A stretch of 64,000 nucleotides of DNA, from contig JADWOT020001401.1 in assembly GCA_036345935.2 (NCBI GenBank), positions 62,001 through 126,000 of the forward strand, given 5' to 3'. This document shows, piece by piece, positions 47,208 to 59,112 of this stretch; the stretch's first letter is position 1, and the number at the start of each line of letters is the position of its first letter. Source of the DNA: Taenia hydatigena. Lineage: Eukaryota; Platyhelminthes; Cestoda; Cyclophyllidea; Taeniidae. The translations under genes and the position numbers were made by a program. The notes beneath the pieces were generated by a model. It was not told the DNA's origin. It saw only the letters and a list, made by a program, of their open reading frames with translations, and ran no database searches.

Positions 47208-47459
47208 TTGGAAGCATTTTTCCGCCAACATTTAGGCAACGCATGTGCGAGGCTTTCATATGAAGCTAAAGGTAAGCAAATTGATTATGACTGCACCCTC
47301 TATATCATTGAGCTTTTACCTCTTCTGAAGCAGCGCTTGAAGATCAGAACTGAATTACGTGGCATAATGGCAAAATCGTCCCTCGGTCAGGCATTTGGAA
47401 CTAACGTAATTGAAGAACTGGAATCCAAAAAGTGGGGCAAATTTCTTCTTGGACTGTGA
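47208..47459 (+). CDS. unknown ORF (right arm, single copy)
   Basis: Right-arm counterpart of the ORFs at 11,073 and 12,790. It carries the majority residue wherever the two left copies disagree, so it best represents the ancestral sequence. A good donor (AAAG|GTAAGC) follows SYEAK. The finger-like FFRQHLGNAC lacks a matching Cys pair. Confidence 0.3.
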   Translation: MEAFFRQHLGNACARLSYEAKGKQIDYDCTLYIIELLPLLKQRLKIRTELRGIMAKSSLGQAFGTNVIEELESKKWGKFLLGL

Positions 47460-49131
47460 CGATAAGCACAGATCAATGGCTGACTCAGCCCTGATGTCTG
47501 CACCAACAATTGGTGAATGCGGTGCGTTCTGAAGAATGCTACCCGAGTAGCTAAACGCAGGGACTTATATAGATGAGCTTGCCAGGATGTCATTTAAGGG
47601 CATGTGCAAACGCGTTTCAGTTAGTTGCAATGCTGCATGAAATAATCGACTTTTCTGACCGGTTCCTATAACAACTTTATAATCAAATGGAAGGGCCACA
47701 ATTATTTGCTCTTCTGTGTTACCTTTTCTACTCCTGAGTAATAAGTCTACCATGTCCAAATTTGAACCATTTTTTGCAGACATCTAGGCAGCAAATAAGT
47801 CCTATTCATGCAGTCGTCTTAATTCATTTCACTGCTTTTCTCAGGAGCAAAATCATTACGAATCCTTCATCAGCAGCATTTAAGTCAATGCTAGAGCCGA
47901 AACTGATGTATTTATCGTTTTTGTTTTGGATATGATTTGGACGTAGTGATTGTGTTTCCATGTTGACAGAGTAAGATGTGATCAAGAATAGCAAAATCAT
48001 TAGTGATTTTGAGTGACTACTTGCATACTTAAAAGGGCGATAATATTTATGCGTACGCTCGCTACTTTCGCAGTTTTGATTGCCGTACATTTAGAGATGA
48101 AGATTTTAATTAGGTATGCCGTCTGAAAACCGTGATTAATTCTAATTGCATGCCAGATATCCTGTTGACTGTTAAATAAACATACCGACTTGGTTATTGA
48201 TGTTCAAATGATAGTCGAGCATTGAATCGTCAGTGTAGCTAATTATGAATTCAACATGGCTACGGCCTCAGAGTACCTGCCGCATTGGCATTCCTTTAAT
48301 TAAACAGCGTTTTGGAAAAACTGGATTCGTCACTGCACAGCACAATTAACTTGGCGCATCTTAGAACCTACTTAGTTGAATTTTAACGTGAGTGGACATA
48401 CGCTTGAGATGTAGGAACATCAGCGAATCTGTTTATGGTAGTGTGTAGCCGTCCATCATATCCATCAATCGGCTAGCAATATCTCTCTTCTCAAAACACG
48501 TAAATCTTTCTGAAGCCTAACCCTTGTTTAGACCTTCTCAGCCAACTGATAAAAAACCACTCAAGCTCGCCATCACAATTAAACACCTAATGGCACTTTT
48601 GCACATCTCTTCATTTTACTACTATAAGCAGCGCATGAGTGTAGCAAAAATGAGCGCGTACGGTAGAAAAAAGTCACAAAAGGGTTTCGAATGTGAAACA
48701 CGCGCTTTTAACTTCAACATTAGTTCTTGCCAGCCTCGCTTCTGTCTATTTACCATAAAGACAAAAGGCATACACATCCTTAAGTGCTCTCTGTTCACTG
48801 AAGGAAATGACGGGCTAACAAAATCTGCCATTTCAGAGCAGAATTATACTTATCTGCCCTAAGGTTTGAAGTAATTAAGAATAATCCTGGTAGGAATGAC
48901 TTCTCGTGACAAAGTGCTGGTGTATGAATCGCATTAGGAGAGAGGCTGCTAATCTATTCGAGAAAGCTCAGTACCCGCAAGTGCAGAGTTAATTGGCAAC
49001 TCTGTTTCAAAAGCAGAAGGAAGGAGACTTAGTTATTCAGCGTGTAGAATAGACATTTTATATTGCAGTAACTTTGGCAACATAAACAAAAGTAAAAGAG
49101 AAATGGATGGATGCCAAATAGACTCGACCTC

Positions 49132-49353
49132 TTAAATAGGTAAGAATTTCATTGCTGCGGTCAGTTTATCTGCTGCACTCGTAGGTTCGCAATTGTGCGA
49201 TGGCTTGTGCCTGTACCTATTGTGTGCCCGATGCCCCGAATCGCCGCAATAAGACAAAGAAGTTGATACATTGGCTATTTGTGCTTTCCTTATTGGGAAA
49301 TCATTTTTCCATCTGGGTGTACATGTCGCAATCCATTTCACTAAGCAAATCAC
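49132..49353 (-). pseudogene. decayed retroelement gag zinc knuckle (right arm)
   Basis: Mirror of 9,188-9,409. The knuckle core YCGDSGHRAHNR is identical and equally damaged. Two residues differ near the N-terminus (Val for Ala, Ile for Asn). Confidence 0.4.
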
Positions 49354-51482
49354 TCTAAAACTCAGTTTAGTTTGATTTTTACTTTAAGCTTCTCGTTCGC
49401 TCTGCTAATAAAGCGTAATTGCGACAATTTTTATTACTTTGAGGTTGATCCTAAAGCCAGAAATTATGGCTACCCCCTTAACAATCTTGACATTAAATGT
49501 AAGATTTGGATGTAGGATTTTAGCTAGAGGCCCACCTTAATGTTTCATGAAAGCGCTTGACGCTAGCATTGGTAGCTTTGACTCGAATCCTGTAGAACAT
49601 CTACACTGCCATGAAACTAAAATTACCTCATATGCAAAGAAATCTGACGACTGGCATGGTTGACTCGGGAGTACTTTATGATGGCTGACGTAAGAAAGGC
49701 TAGAGAATAGATAGTAGAATGAACGTTTATAGCCCCTGATCTTGGCTACAAGGTCACTTTATGCTTAATCCTTGTGCTTTCGCCAGGTGGGCTGACTTCT
49801 ATAATATCCATTCTGCTGATTGCAGCATGCAAACGACTTTCGCATGCAACAAAATCGCTATTTTAGAACAAGGAACGGTAGATTGGCTAGCCCATTGAGT
49901 TACATTCTATTCGCCAAAGCGAATGAAAATTTAGTCCACCCTGTCTTAAGCCCTCGAAGGTGTCATGCAAAAAGCTAACCCTACTTTATCCCACTTACCT
50001 GCCACTGTTTGAGCATACAAAATCCTTTCTCCATGACGATGATATTTTGAAATAGTCCGTGAATCAAGAACGTAAAAGAGCTGCATAATTCAAGGTCCTG
50101 AGTAAGGCATTACACCGAGGAACCACGATGTTCTTGTGATAGCGACGATGTTACCTTACTTCACTACCGTGGACTAGCAAATGTCTGTGCACCTAGCATC
50201 GTCTTAAACATGTTTTTTGATCTACTCAGAACTGATCAAGGTGAAATGTTGGGTGCTTACCTTATGCTGTGCACCTGGAAATTTAAATACTCAGCAAAGT
50301 GAAAAATACGAGACAGATTCGTCTCAATTTCACAACTCGATTCGGTGAACCAAGCTAATTGTTAAAGTTAACTAGATTAGCGAAAGTGTGAATTTCCTCC
50401 GCTAAGATTTCTGATTTTCAATAATGATTTACACGAAATCGCGGAACATGTCGCAGATAATCTGAGACATAGGTAGATAACTGGTGAATAATCGGGTTTA
50501 AAAGGCGTTTTTCAGCCTCATATGCCAACAGTTGTTTTGCTTCAATGTGGAAAAAAGGCAAACTCCAAGAAGTGTGAGTGTCATTTAAATTGTTTCCTTG
50601 TTCTTAACCCATTAAATATTCGCACCAAGCAATTGAGTGGTCCGCATTTTGTAATGGCGGCTTTGCCAAATAAGGTCGTTTCGCCGGTTCTGCCTCAGTG
50701 CTATTGCTAAATCATAAACTCCTTGAGGCTAACCATGCCCAATAACTGATGTGGCATCCAAATTGCGCACTATTTTGCCACTGTCTGATGGCATTGATTC
50801 GTTAGTCGAAGTCCTGGCAAGTGTAAGTACGCACGCCAAGTAAGTTAGGCAGATAGCTCCAGCATTCCTTATTGCTCGCCAATTACAAAGTATTTAGCCT
50901 TTGCTGTTAAAAAGTAAACTATGATCTCTATTATTCTTGCGTCTATAATCCAGTTTTAGCATTTGTATTGACGAGAAATATATTTCGTGTTCACTACGAG
51001 GATAAACTCCTTACGATTGATCCAATAGTGGCGTGTATCACAATCCCTCAGAAATGATCTCTTGCTGACTCAAAGCGTTTAAAGTTGAGGCGGCGCGATA
51101 TGCTGCCAAATAAAATGCAAACGCTTAAACGGAAATATCTTGCTCTTGTAAAGCGTCGAATTTGAATTTGAGTGCAAGTAAACAAACGGATGTATTGGTG
51201 GAGTTGCTGACGCGCACATAACACCACACTTGATGCGGGAATTAGACTAGCGCACTTCGAACACCTCCAAACAATCATCATTTCCTACAGCAAGACGCGT
51301 GGGATAAGATGATGTGTATTCGCTAATGGGAGATAAGAAACAACGTTTGTTAGCACAGCTGGAGGCACAAGACATGAGAACGGTGTTGGTTGCACTCTAT
51401 ACGAATGATGGATTGGGACAAGTAGCGCTTGATGAAAGCAGATCTAGCAGAGGATGAGGCATCAGGACTCCTCATTATGGGC

Positions 51483-53282
51483 TAAATTGGCCGCTTCGGT
51501 GTTTCATAGCAAGTGTCCTTAACAAATCACCATCTGAAGGCAAAAAGGATGAGAAAATATGTAAAGCTGCCACGCATGACTAACGTAAATAGCTCCGATA
51601 TACTTTCAAAGCTACCCAATTGCTAAATTACACCCGATGAATCCAGTAAAAGCACACAACCACAATATGGCCCTAAAAGGTTGCCCATGAAGACTACGTC
51701 CAGGTCGACCTTTGTTTGGCTTAATATCAGCACGTCTTACACACGCACGCACTGCTGAATTGATTGCCAAGATTTATATATAGCAATTATGTCAGGCTGA
51801 AAAAAACCTCGTGTATCTTATTTTGCTGCATCTAGCTTTCCAGATTAGGCTTCATTGCAAAGAGTTTTGGCTGCGTACTTATCTGTCTGCTGCAACCTCA
51901 TTAAGTCCTAAAACTGAAAAGAATGATGGTTAATCCCACTGCTTGCAAATGTTGAAGACTACTTCACAAGAACTCTCGCCTACTTAAGCCCAAGAAGATG
52001 TCATGGTCCAGTTGAATTTGGCATGACCCGTTAAAATAAGCAGATGTTAACCGTAGGACAAATCCTCATCTTGTTTTCATTGATTTGGCTTTAGAAATCC
52101 GCAGCGCTGATGACAGTTTGCAATCAGGCGGATTACCATATCATTTATTCTGTCTCGCACATTAATACTAGCACTAGCCTATCCCGGACCAGCTTTGAAG
52201 GATGTATACAGCATATCAATCAAAAGCTTTAAAGGATAGTAGTGAGTAGGGTCCGCATGCTTAAATATTGGCTGATCACTACTTTAATACCATTGCAACG
52301 GGATGCTGGCGGACGTGTGTGCTGGTTAGAAAACGAAAGACATTCAGGCAGGCGTATGACCTTTGCTAAAGTCAAAGTGCCGTTTCTCTTCTCGTTAGTT
52401 TAAAATGCCACATATTTAGAAGGCGAAGGATAACCGAAGAAAAACGCCACATTGTTTCGTTATTGAAAGCTCAAAAACGTGCGCGGTGATATTTATAGCT
52501 CAATGCGATAAATATTCATTGAGACGCAATGATGAATGTTTATGCATGCCAAGGCATATCAGAGAGCATGCAGCAATTCTTCACCTATTTCACAGTTCAC
52601 TGTCATCTACACTCACAAAAAAGTTCATCCAAGTCACGCTAAAGTTCATTTAAGCATTATGTGGGTGGTGCACTAAAATCGGCTTACAAGGAACAACCCA
52701 GATTCCACCCTAGACCACTGCGTTATTAGGCATCTTTAGTTTCGGCTGCCTATTACACCTATGAGAATGGGTCGGGAGACGCCAGTAATCCTGCTTTGAT
52801 CAATGATATTCGCCAGTTGTTTGACTGCTAACTATGCATAAGGAAGATGTGGCAAAGAAGAACAAACATTACCGGCCGCTTGATATGAATTAATGCGTGT
52901 TACGAAAGTGCTAAAAACAGGGAATTATAGGGAGGAAAAGGAAGAGAATGAGATAGCAAAAGGTAAGGACGAAGAGGAGAGAGGTCCTTATTCCACTCCT
53001 GTAGCAAAGCAATTGATAGAGCGATATTGCTGCCAAAATTGTGATGGCAGACATTCATTAGTCCCTTAAGCAGGCAGAGGTAGGCACCACTTAATAGCAC
53101 AACACTGCCCAGCAGACTGAAGCCAAAATTTATTCCTAAAGTCTGATGGAAACAGGAAATAGCATGGTCAGGTGTTCTGCGCTCCTAATAATGCGAGACT
53201 TTCTCATGTTAAATCAAGATGGGACGAGGCATGGAATTAGCGAATATCGTCTTCAGAATGTGAATGTGAGTTTAGATCTGTT
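51483..53282. other. right flank next to palindrome, no gene recognised
   Basis: Single-copy AT-rich DNA. Upstream exons of the Fn3 exon at 53.3 kb might lie here, but no convincing signal-peptide exon was found on the plus strand. Confidence 0.4.
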
Positions 53283-53527
53283 GAGCAAATCTAATGCCGC
53301 ATTATTTTCCGCAACTTTCTTTAATCTTGTTTGAATTCAAGCACCCTTCTCACTTTTTCAAGGAATGCGTACCTCCGCCTCATATACGGATCACTAAAGT
53401 GACGCGGAAGGAATATCTTCGTTTAAGCACATTCAAACCTTATAGCTACTTTTGGGTAAAAGCATGGCAGTTTTATGTGCTGATTATTTCATTTATCCTA
53501 AAAGGTTGCATAAATCAAGGGCTGTAG
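53283..53527 (+). CDS. Fn3-family exon in right flank (partial or decayed)
   Basis: The open frame (stop TGA just before 53,283, TAG at 53,525) shows Fn3 features in order: a strand B-like LSLILFEFKHPS, a strand C-like HIRITKV, and a tyrosine-corner-like LRLSTFKPYSYFWVKAW that aligns with KLIIDQLHPNALYSMETVAV of the central gene. It is shorter than a full Fn3 domain and reads into a hydrophobic end (FYVLIISFIL). It is therefore either a frameshifted relic or an exon whose ends I cannot place. The strand and position are independent of the palindrome, so the family extends outside the arms. Confidence 0.4.
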
Positions 53528-53734
53528 TAGTGGCTTCTAGTAACAACGAAGAGAATAATGCATGCATCAATATTTTTAACCATTTATGCTGAACTGCAAG
53601 TGTCTAATTAATCATTAAGAAATCGCAGGGGATAACCGGCAATAATAGCATTCGCTGCGCGGTCACAGCAAGGAAGAAGTAGAGGAGAGCTTGTACAACG
53701 TCGAATAGCTTCTTCACCTACCTGGCATGTAAAG

Positions 53735-53997
53735 GCTTCTGCACAAGCGCCGGTGGCAGCACAACCGCGACCGTGGTCGCTGTTTACCACCATTGCTGTA
53801 ACCGTCCCTACGACTGAGCACACGGTGACCACCATTGCGGCTTCTGCACAGGCCACCATGCTCACTTCTGCCCACACTGTGAGCCCTTCACATCCTCACC
53901 CCACGGTTCGCCCTTCCACGGATACGAGCATAGCCAACTTCCCCACCCCATTTCTTGGAATGCCTCTGCTTTCTCTGAAACTGACTTGTGTGCTTAG
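53735..53997 (+). CDS. possible Ser/Thr/Pro-rich exon
   Basis: A GC-rich island with an open frame rich in Thr, Ser, Pro, Ala and His (TTIAVTVPTTEHTVTTIAAS, then SPSHPHPTVRPSTDTS). It is bounded by a possible acceptor (TGTAAAG) and a good donor (TTAG|GTATGT). It contains internal repeats (GCTTCTGCACA at 53,735 and about 105 bp on; ACCACCATTGC twice). Such composition suits an O-glycosylated stalk. The opposite strand is also open (53,608-53,877), so coding strand and reality are uncertain. The preceding Fn3-like exon makes a stalk exon thinkable, no more. Confidence 0.3.
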
Positions 53998-54047
53998 GTA
54001 TGTCCGCTTATATACTAGTCGCCCTATCCCTAATTGTTCCATGTGAC

Positions 54048-56418
54048 ACTTGTGCTCATTGTACTTTTAATTCCACACTCGTGCTTATCGGTGTTTAACA
54101 GCTCTCTCGTGGTTTCAACTGACTCAGTTGCTGTTTTAGGTGATGTCTCGTCCGTAAATTGCATATGACAAATTCTTTTTATCCATGTCATCCAAAAAAT
54201 GACTGGGTCGTCTAATCGTAACACCTGCTCTTCACAATTTATTCTTGCCTTCAAAGGCCAAAACGAGCAAGGCTTTCGCGTTGTTAAGAGAGGCTTGGAT
54301 TGTGGGTTGAAATGTTGTAGTTATAATAACGGGTTATAAAATAGCGATAGTCTCTTCGTAATTTTGCGGAGCACCTCAGTTGAAGTTCCTACTTTTTGAC
54401 TTGTTACTATGTGGCTAGCGATTGATAATGAACTTGAGCTCATTGATCGCTTAGCACTTTGCCTCTGCTTAATGACCTTTGATTGAAGACACTTGACCAC
54501 CAATGCAGGGAAGACTGCGAGCAGACGTAAGTAGGCGTTTCTGCTCCATTCCATGGGTTAAGCTTGCCTACACCTCTCAGATGTTATCACATCAAACAGC
54601 TTTGTTAAGACTTTTTATTTGAGGCCGATTCTATTGGGATATTTTGAATTGGGGTGTTATGCTTTGCTATCTCGTCTCAAGCAACAAATCGAATCTTTTT
54701 GCTAGCAGTGGTGGGTTAATTTGGTTAGTGGCGGATGATTTTCTTGGGAATGCTTTTTGCTTAGAATTAGGTAAGAGTCGCAAAGATGAGGCACAGTTGG
54801 TTGAGCGCCACCTCGGTCTGCAAAAGAGGACGTGGAACTATCTGTAACTTAATCAGTTTTTATGGGTGGATAAGTGTGCACTCTTCGTTTTGTCAAGTGA
54901 TAACTGAAGTGGTTATTTTTCACAATTTTTGAGTTTCTTTGCCGTAGGGAGAATAAAGTGCATAATCAAATTATTACGCGGTGGAATTCGGTGGCTTCCC
55001 AGGCTCTGGTTCCTTATCGCTGCCGAGACACACGAATTCAATCTTAATGCAGCGGCAGTTAGCGTAGACTAAAAGTGTCGACTCTAAAATAAATATCACA
55101 AAACACGCTCTTCGTGTTTATGCCACCTGTTTTATCGTTTCTCTTGAGTCTCTTTAGAATTAGCACTGCTTTATAATGTGCTATGATGAACGTGTTGCTT
55201 GTAAGGTATCCAAAAGCCAAATTTACCCACCAGTTTGTCCATCCCAATTCATCTCCCCAATACAAATGTGTGTTTCGAGCAACAACTTGGGTCATTTTTT
55301 GTTTTGCTGCGTGAAGGAAAATTTATCTGAAGTTATCTCAGGCATGTGTTTAGCCACTTGCATATTAATCCTTCCGTTCATCCACTCCCTATCCAGTCTT
55401 CCATCTCGTTGTTGGTCTATTCCCTTATGATAGGCTTATGCATTTTCAAAACGCTTGAAGACAAACAAATCTGGGGGCAGCGCTAAAGCAGACGCCAAGT
55501 AGCTGACTGATTCGAAACATACGTGAGATTATCGGGGGAGTAAAGGAAGCCTAGCATGCAAATTATTTTGCCCTTCCTACACCTTAGCACCTATCAACAT
55601 CAACAGCAGTGCAGATAGATCTATTGCTGGAGGATCATGAGGGGGAGTAGCGGGGTTCGTACTATGTACGGAATTTGCGTCATCCCACGCAGCTCCGCAG
55701 GCCACTCACGCTTCGGTGCCGAAATAGCTGGAGGCATCCCCTGCAGACATACCGCCTCAGCTGCCGTCATCTAGGCTACCTTAGTGGTCACGGAAATAGA
55801 GTTAGAGAAAATGGAATAGCGCCATGCTTGAGCTTAGGCCAATGCTACAGAATTGAAGACGATGGTGGCTAAGTTCTTGGTAATGACTGCTGTCTTCTGC
55901 CCCTACTTTTGCAAGCATTTATCTCACCCCTAAATACCCATTCTTCATGCCAAAAACTTAGTCGATTCATATCAATTAATCCCTTTCTTATATCCATCCG
56001 TTATTTCCTGTTCATAGTTCTATTTGCTTTTTTTATTTAATATTTTGTATGCACTTATTGCTTACGGTTTCATTTCTCAGCTCGAATATTTGCTTTATCC
56101 GCACGCTATTTTTGATTCTGATTATTCAATTCTTCTGATCAAATAACTTGATTGGTTCCGCCTTAACTTTTCTGACGGTATTCTTGGATTAGTCACATGT
56201 TTTGAGATTTGCCTTTGTTGACAGCAATACAATCGTTCTGACACACTCTAAATCTTAGTATTTAAACTCATTTCCATAATATTTAGGCGCCTAACCACTC
56301 TCACGTGAAATACTGATCGGGATAACAAATGATAGCAGTTAGAGTCAGGTTCTTAATTTTATTGAGGGCAAGTCTACGGGTAAAGCACATAGCTGGATAC
56401 GTGTCCGTGAGAAGTAAG
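54048..56418. other. right flank, nothing firmly recognised
   Basis: Short ORFs on both strands. One GC-rich patch (55,620-55,870) has two overlapping plus ORFs (55,637-55,774, 45 codons, Gly/Ser/Ala-rich; 55,675-55,872, Arg-rich) and no domain. An ORF at 54,644-54,847 ends in a charged stretch, without a known motif. Confidence 0.4.
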
Positions 56419-56685
56419 TCAAATCAGCTTGATGAATTGCATTAAAACGCAGAAAATGAGTGCAAAATCATCGCATTTGCATTCAGGTGCACAGCACACC
56501 CAAAAATAAGTGGCTTGTAAAATCACGCTTAACCCTTGCTCATCTAATAGTGCAACGTCGGTGTCTATTACCGTCCAAACCGCCAAAGAAGATTGCCTTG
56601 TCATACCAACCATGCAAGTTTTAACCCGCTTTGCATAGTCAAATTCGCAGTGCACTGACCGTCTTCCCGCAGAGAATGCTCCCAA
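56419..56685 (-). pseudogene. degenerate zinc-finger exon
   Basis: The ORF ends CCAPECKCDDFALIF, CVLMQFIKLI, stop. Its layout and the end MQFIK resemble the finger relic in the arms (MQFISL) and the intact fingers just upstream, but both His positions are lost and Cys spacing is off. It is the fourth finger-like segment in this cluster, all on the minus strand. Confidence 0.3.
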
Positions 56686-56810
56686 CTTACTCAGCCATCA
56701 ACTCCAATTAAAAAGGAAAACTTAAGAACTTACATATTTCGCAGATGTAATAGCACTTACTCGCATTCTATCCATATATTGCAAGCCAAAAGTCTGTAAT
56801 GCAGGATAAT

Positions 56811-56974
56811 TTAAGCTTCACAATAAACTATTATTGTAGAATGTGTCTGACAACTAAAATGGTACCCACAGTAGTGATTGAAGCGCATGTGTTCTTCTAA
56901 TGCGTCTAAATCAGGAACGGATGCGTAGCATTCTGTGCAGAGAAGACACATCTCTGAATTTCCCACCGGCACGA
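56811..56974 (-). CDS. C2H2 zinc-finger terminal exon 2
   Basis: After acceptor TATTATCCCGCAG the exon opens in phase 1 (TC first) and reads VPVGNSEMCLLC, then one C2H2 finger: Cys-x2-Cys (CTEC), 12 residues (YASVPDLDALEE), His-x4-His (HMRFNH). A tail with further Cys/His (YCGYHFSCQTH) and a stop TAA follow. The product would be a nucleic-acid-binding or protein-binding nuclear factor; upstream exons are not identified. The neighbouring exon at 57,067-57,179 has the same phase, a finger of the same spacing and its own stop, so the two look like duplicated, alternative last exons. Confidence 0.55.
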
Positions 56975-57066
56975 CTGCGGGATAATAAAATGAAGCATAC
57001 ATTTAAGGAGGTTTTGTGTGATGTATAAAAGCTGTGGCTAAGGAGCAGAGCACCCACTAAATCCAA

Positions 57067-57179
57067 TCAAAGGCTACTGGGCAAAAACTCACAGAGATGC
57101 GTTGCGATGAAATGAAACAGAAGCGAATCAAAGTCTCCAAAAATACGGGCACACAAGTTACACACATTGTGGTTCCAGA
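57067..57179 (-). CDS. C2H2 zinc-finger terminal exon 1
   Basis: The exon starts in phase 1 after an acceptor in TCAAAAGCAG. It reads VWNHNVCNLC, 12 residues (ARIFGDFDSLLF), His-x4-His (HFIATH), LCEFLPSSL and TGA. All four zinc ligands and the hydrophobic Phe/Leu positions of a C2H2 finger are present. The residues after the last His (LCEF) parallel YCGY in the exon at 56,811. The polypyrimidine tract is poor, so the exact 5' edge is uncertain. A 100-codon ORF overlaps it in another frame and is a shadow. Confidence 0.5.
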
Positions 57180-57588
57180 CTGCTTTTGATTTTCAAAGAA
57201 AGTGTTTGTCTTAATTCTGGCATATGCAGCGATAAAATGGGAGAGTAATGGGAAATAATGTAGCTTTGCTTGCGTTTTTGGTGCCGTAAGAGCAGTCCAA
57301 GGGTCTCGTAAGTTCTTGGGCATAGTGGACACCCGAAATTTACACCAACTGAAACGCATAAACTATGTGCTTACAAAAATGCTAAGAACATGCCGCAATT
57401 TGTCCAATTTAACCACTTGTTGGGTAAGTTTTATCATGAATTTAAGATTTATACAATTTTCTATGATACATCTGTCCATAATCTAACTTTGAATTCTGTG
57501 CATCAAAATGCATATCCTTACAAGAAAAGACACACTTTGGAAATATATGCATGGAAGCACACATAGATTGGCATCTTAAAATTGCAAT

Positions 57589-57681
57589 CTACCTACTGTG
57601 ATGTGTACGGTCCAAGTGTTGAAAGCACAAATTGATGCTCCTAAATTCTGCTGAACACAGTGTGCACTCGTAAACAGACAT
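57589..57681 (-). CDS. single C2H2 zinc-finger mini-ORF 3
   Basis: ATG at 57,681 opens 30 codons: MSVYE, Cys-x2-Cys (CTLC), 12 residues (SAEFRSINLCFQ), His-x4-His (HLDRTH), HSR and TAG. The spacing is identical to the two exons downstream. A stop lies in frame eight codons upstream of the ATG with no AG between, so this copy has no usable acceptor: either it starts at this ATG or it is an exon copy that lost its 5' edge. Confidence 0.45.
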   Translation of the reverse strand: MSVYECTLCSAEFRSINLCFQHLDRTHHSR

Positions 57682-57699
57682 TTCGGTGGGTGGGCACGA

Positions 57700-59112
57700 A
57701 GGTCAGTCACGCGAGATCTTACAGAGGATGCAACGAGTAGGCACACCAACCTCCAGGATCTGTCACTATGATTACACGTGACTAAAATAAAGAAGAGCAG
57801 TAGTCGCGTATTTGGCTAGGACCTTGACCTGTACCGGCATGTGGCTTGGAGTTTACCTCACTTAAAATGCCTGCCTCTTTGTTATTCTGAGATTAGTTTT
57901 CCCGTTAAGGTTGAGAAATTACTTTTCAAAGGTGTTTAAATACGCTAAAAATATTTTGAAACAAATAAACGCCATTTTTTCGTACCCAAGATAAAAACTA
58001 CTTTGCAAATCACAAAAGCAGGAGCTAAAGCAAACATTATAAACTGCCGTTGTAGACAATCCAAAATTTATATAAACTGACTGCATGTAGTCAAAAGGGG
58101 AAGCTCTTTGTTTTCTGACTATGAACATTGGTTACGAACTTGGATGGCCTGTGCCGGATGAGCCGCTCTCTTAGCCATGCCAGTAGCCTCAATCTTTTCA
58201 TTGTAACTTTGACTGTGCAACTCAAAACGGGTTGCAAATAATGCTACTGATTGAATTTGGGACTCAGTAAAAAAGCTGCGAGACGTTTTCACATAACTAA
58301 TGGCTTTAAATTACAACCGCATGCAATAAACCTGTGTGAATCCTTTGCTCAGGTTTATTTGCACGTGACACCGAAAACGCTGAACTTCTTCATGCTTTCT
58401 GTCTGTTTTCCTATACCTTTTCATTTTCGCTGCTGCGTTTTCTAACGGCCGTCTGAGAGTAGATGGTAAATGATGCATTATCAGGATGAGGTGAGTAATC
58501 TAAAGCTGATGGACACCTACGATAATGCAGGCAGTGGGTGGGTGCATCAGTAGATTTTGATTGGTAGTGATTTTAGAACCTAGCTGTTTTTTCCACCAGT
58601 GTAGTCGTAATACTGTTACATCGGCAGGACCTTGGCTATTCTGTTTCTACGCCAAAGTCTCTGCGACTAGTTATAAGCGCGCGCGATGATTAGCACACTC
58701 CATATCGCAAATTCTGTTCCATGCAGGACGAAACTGCGGGCCAATCATGTTTTCAGTCGGAAAAGAAATCCATGACTGAAGGGTTGATTTATGACCGTTT
58801 ATCTCACAGCTAGAGGTTGATTAATGGCAGCAGTGGCATAGAGTCATAAAATAAAATAGGACAGGCAACGTGGTCCAAGTTCATTTAATTACCAACTTTG
58901 ATAAAGTGTGAAGAGAGCTAACAACCCTCTAGGGCATTCACATTCCGCGTTAGTAACGACGAAGCTCATTCAACTGGAATCTTGATTTATTTTTTCGCAA
59001 AATCTTAAAAGGACATGCTCAAAGAACTAAAATACATTTGCCACTCAAAGTATTCACACTAAATTTCGGATTTCAAATTTTGAACAGAACGTGATATTGA
59101 AGCCAGAAAAGA
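57700..59112. other. no firm gene; possible further finger relic
   Basis: A minus ORF at 57,919-58,128 contains VYNVCFSSCFCDLQSS, which is finger-like in its first half but has no His pair. Otherwise nothing is recognised. Confidence 0.35.

Larger units (their letters stand above)
29477..51482. repeat. palindrome, right arm (about 22 kb)
   Basis: Reverse complement of 7,122-29,101. It keeps the 1,565 bp (30,742-32,306) that the left arm lacks, has one copy of the segment duplicated at 10,671-14,096, and carries small private insertions (43 and 58 bp at about 43,800-43,995, about 40 bp at about 50,060). The outer edge lies at 51,482, after ATTATGGGC. Confidence 0.95.

Noticed and set aside
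7122..51482. Palindrome as pure assembly artefact
   Set aside because: It cannot be excluded without reads, but unequal kilobase-scale indels and graded divergence between arms are not expected from a fold-back or duplicated contig.
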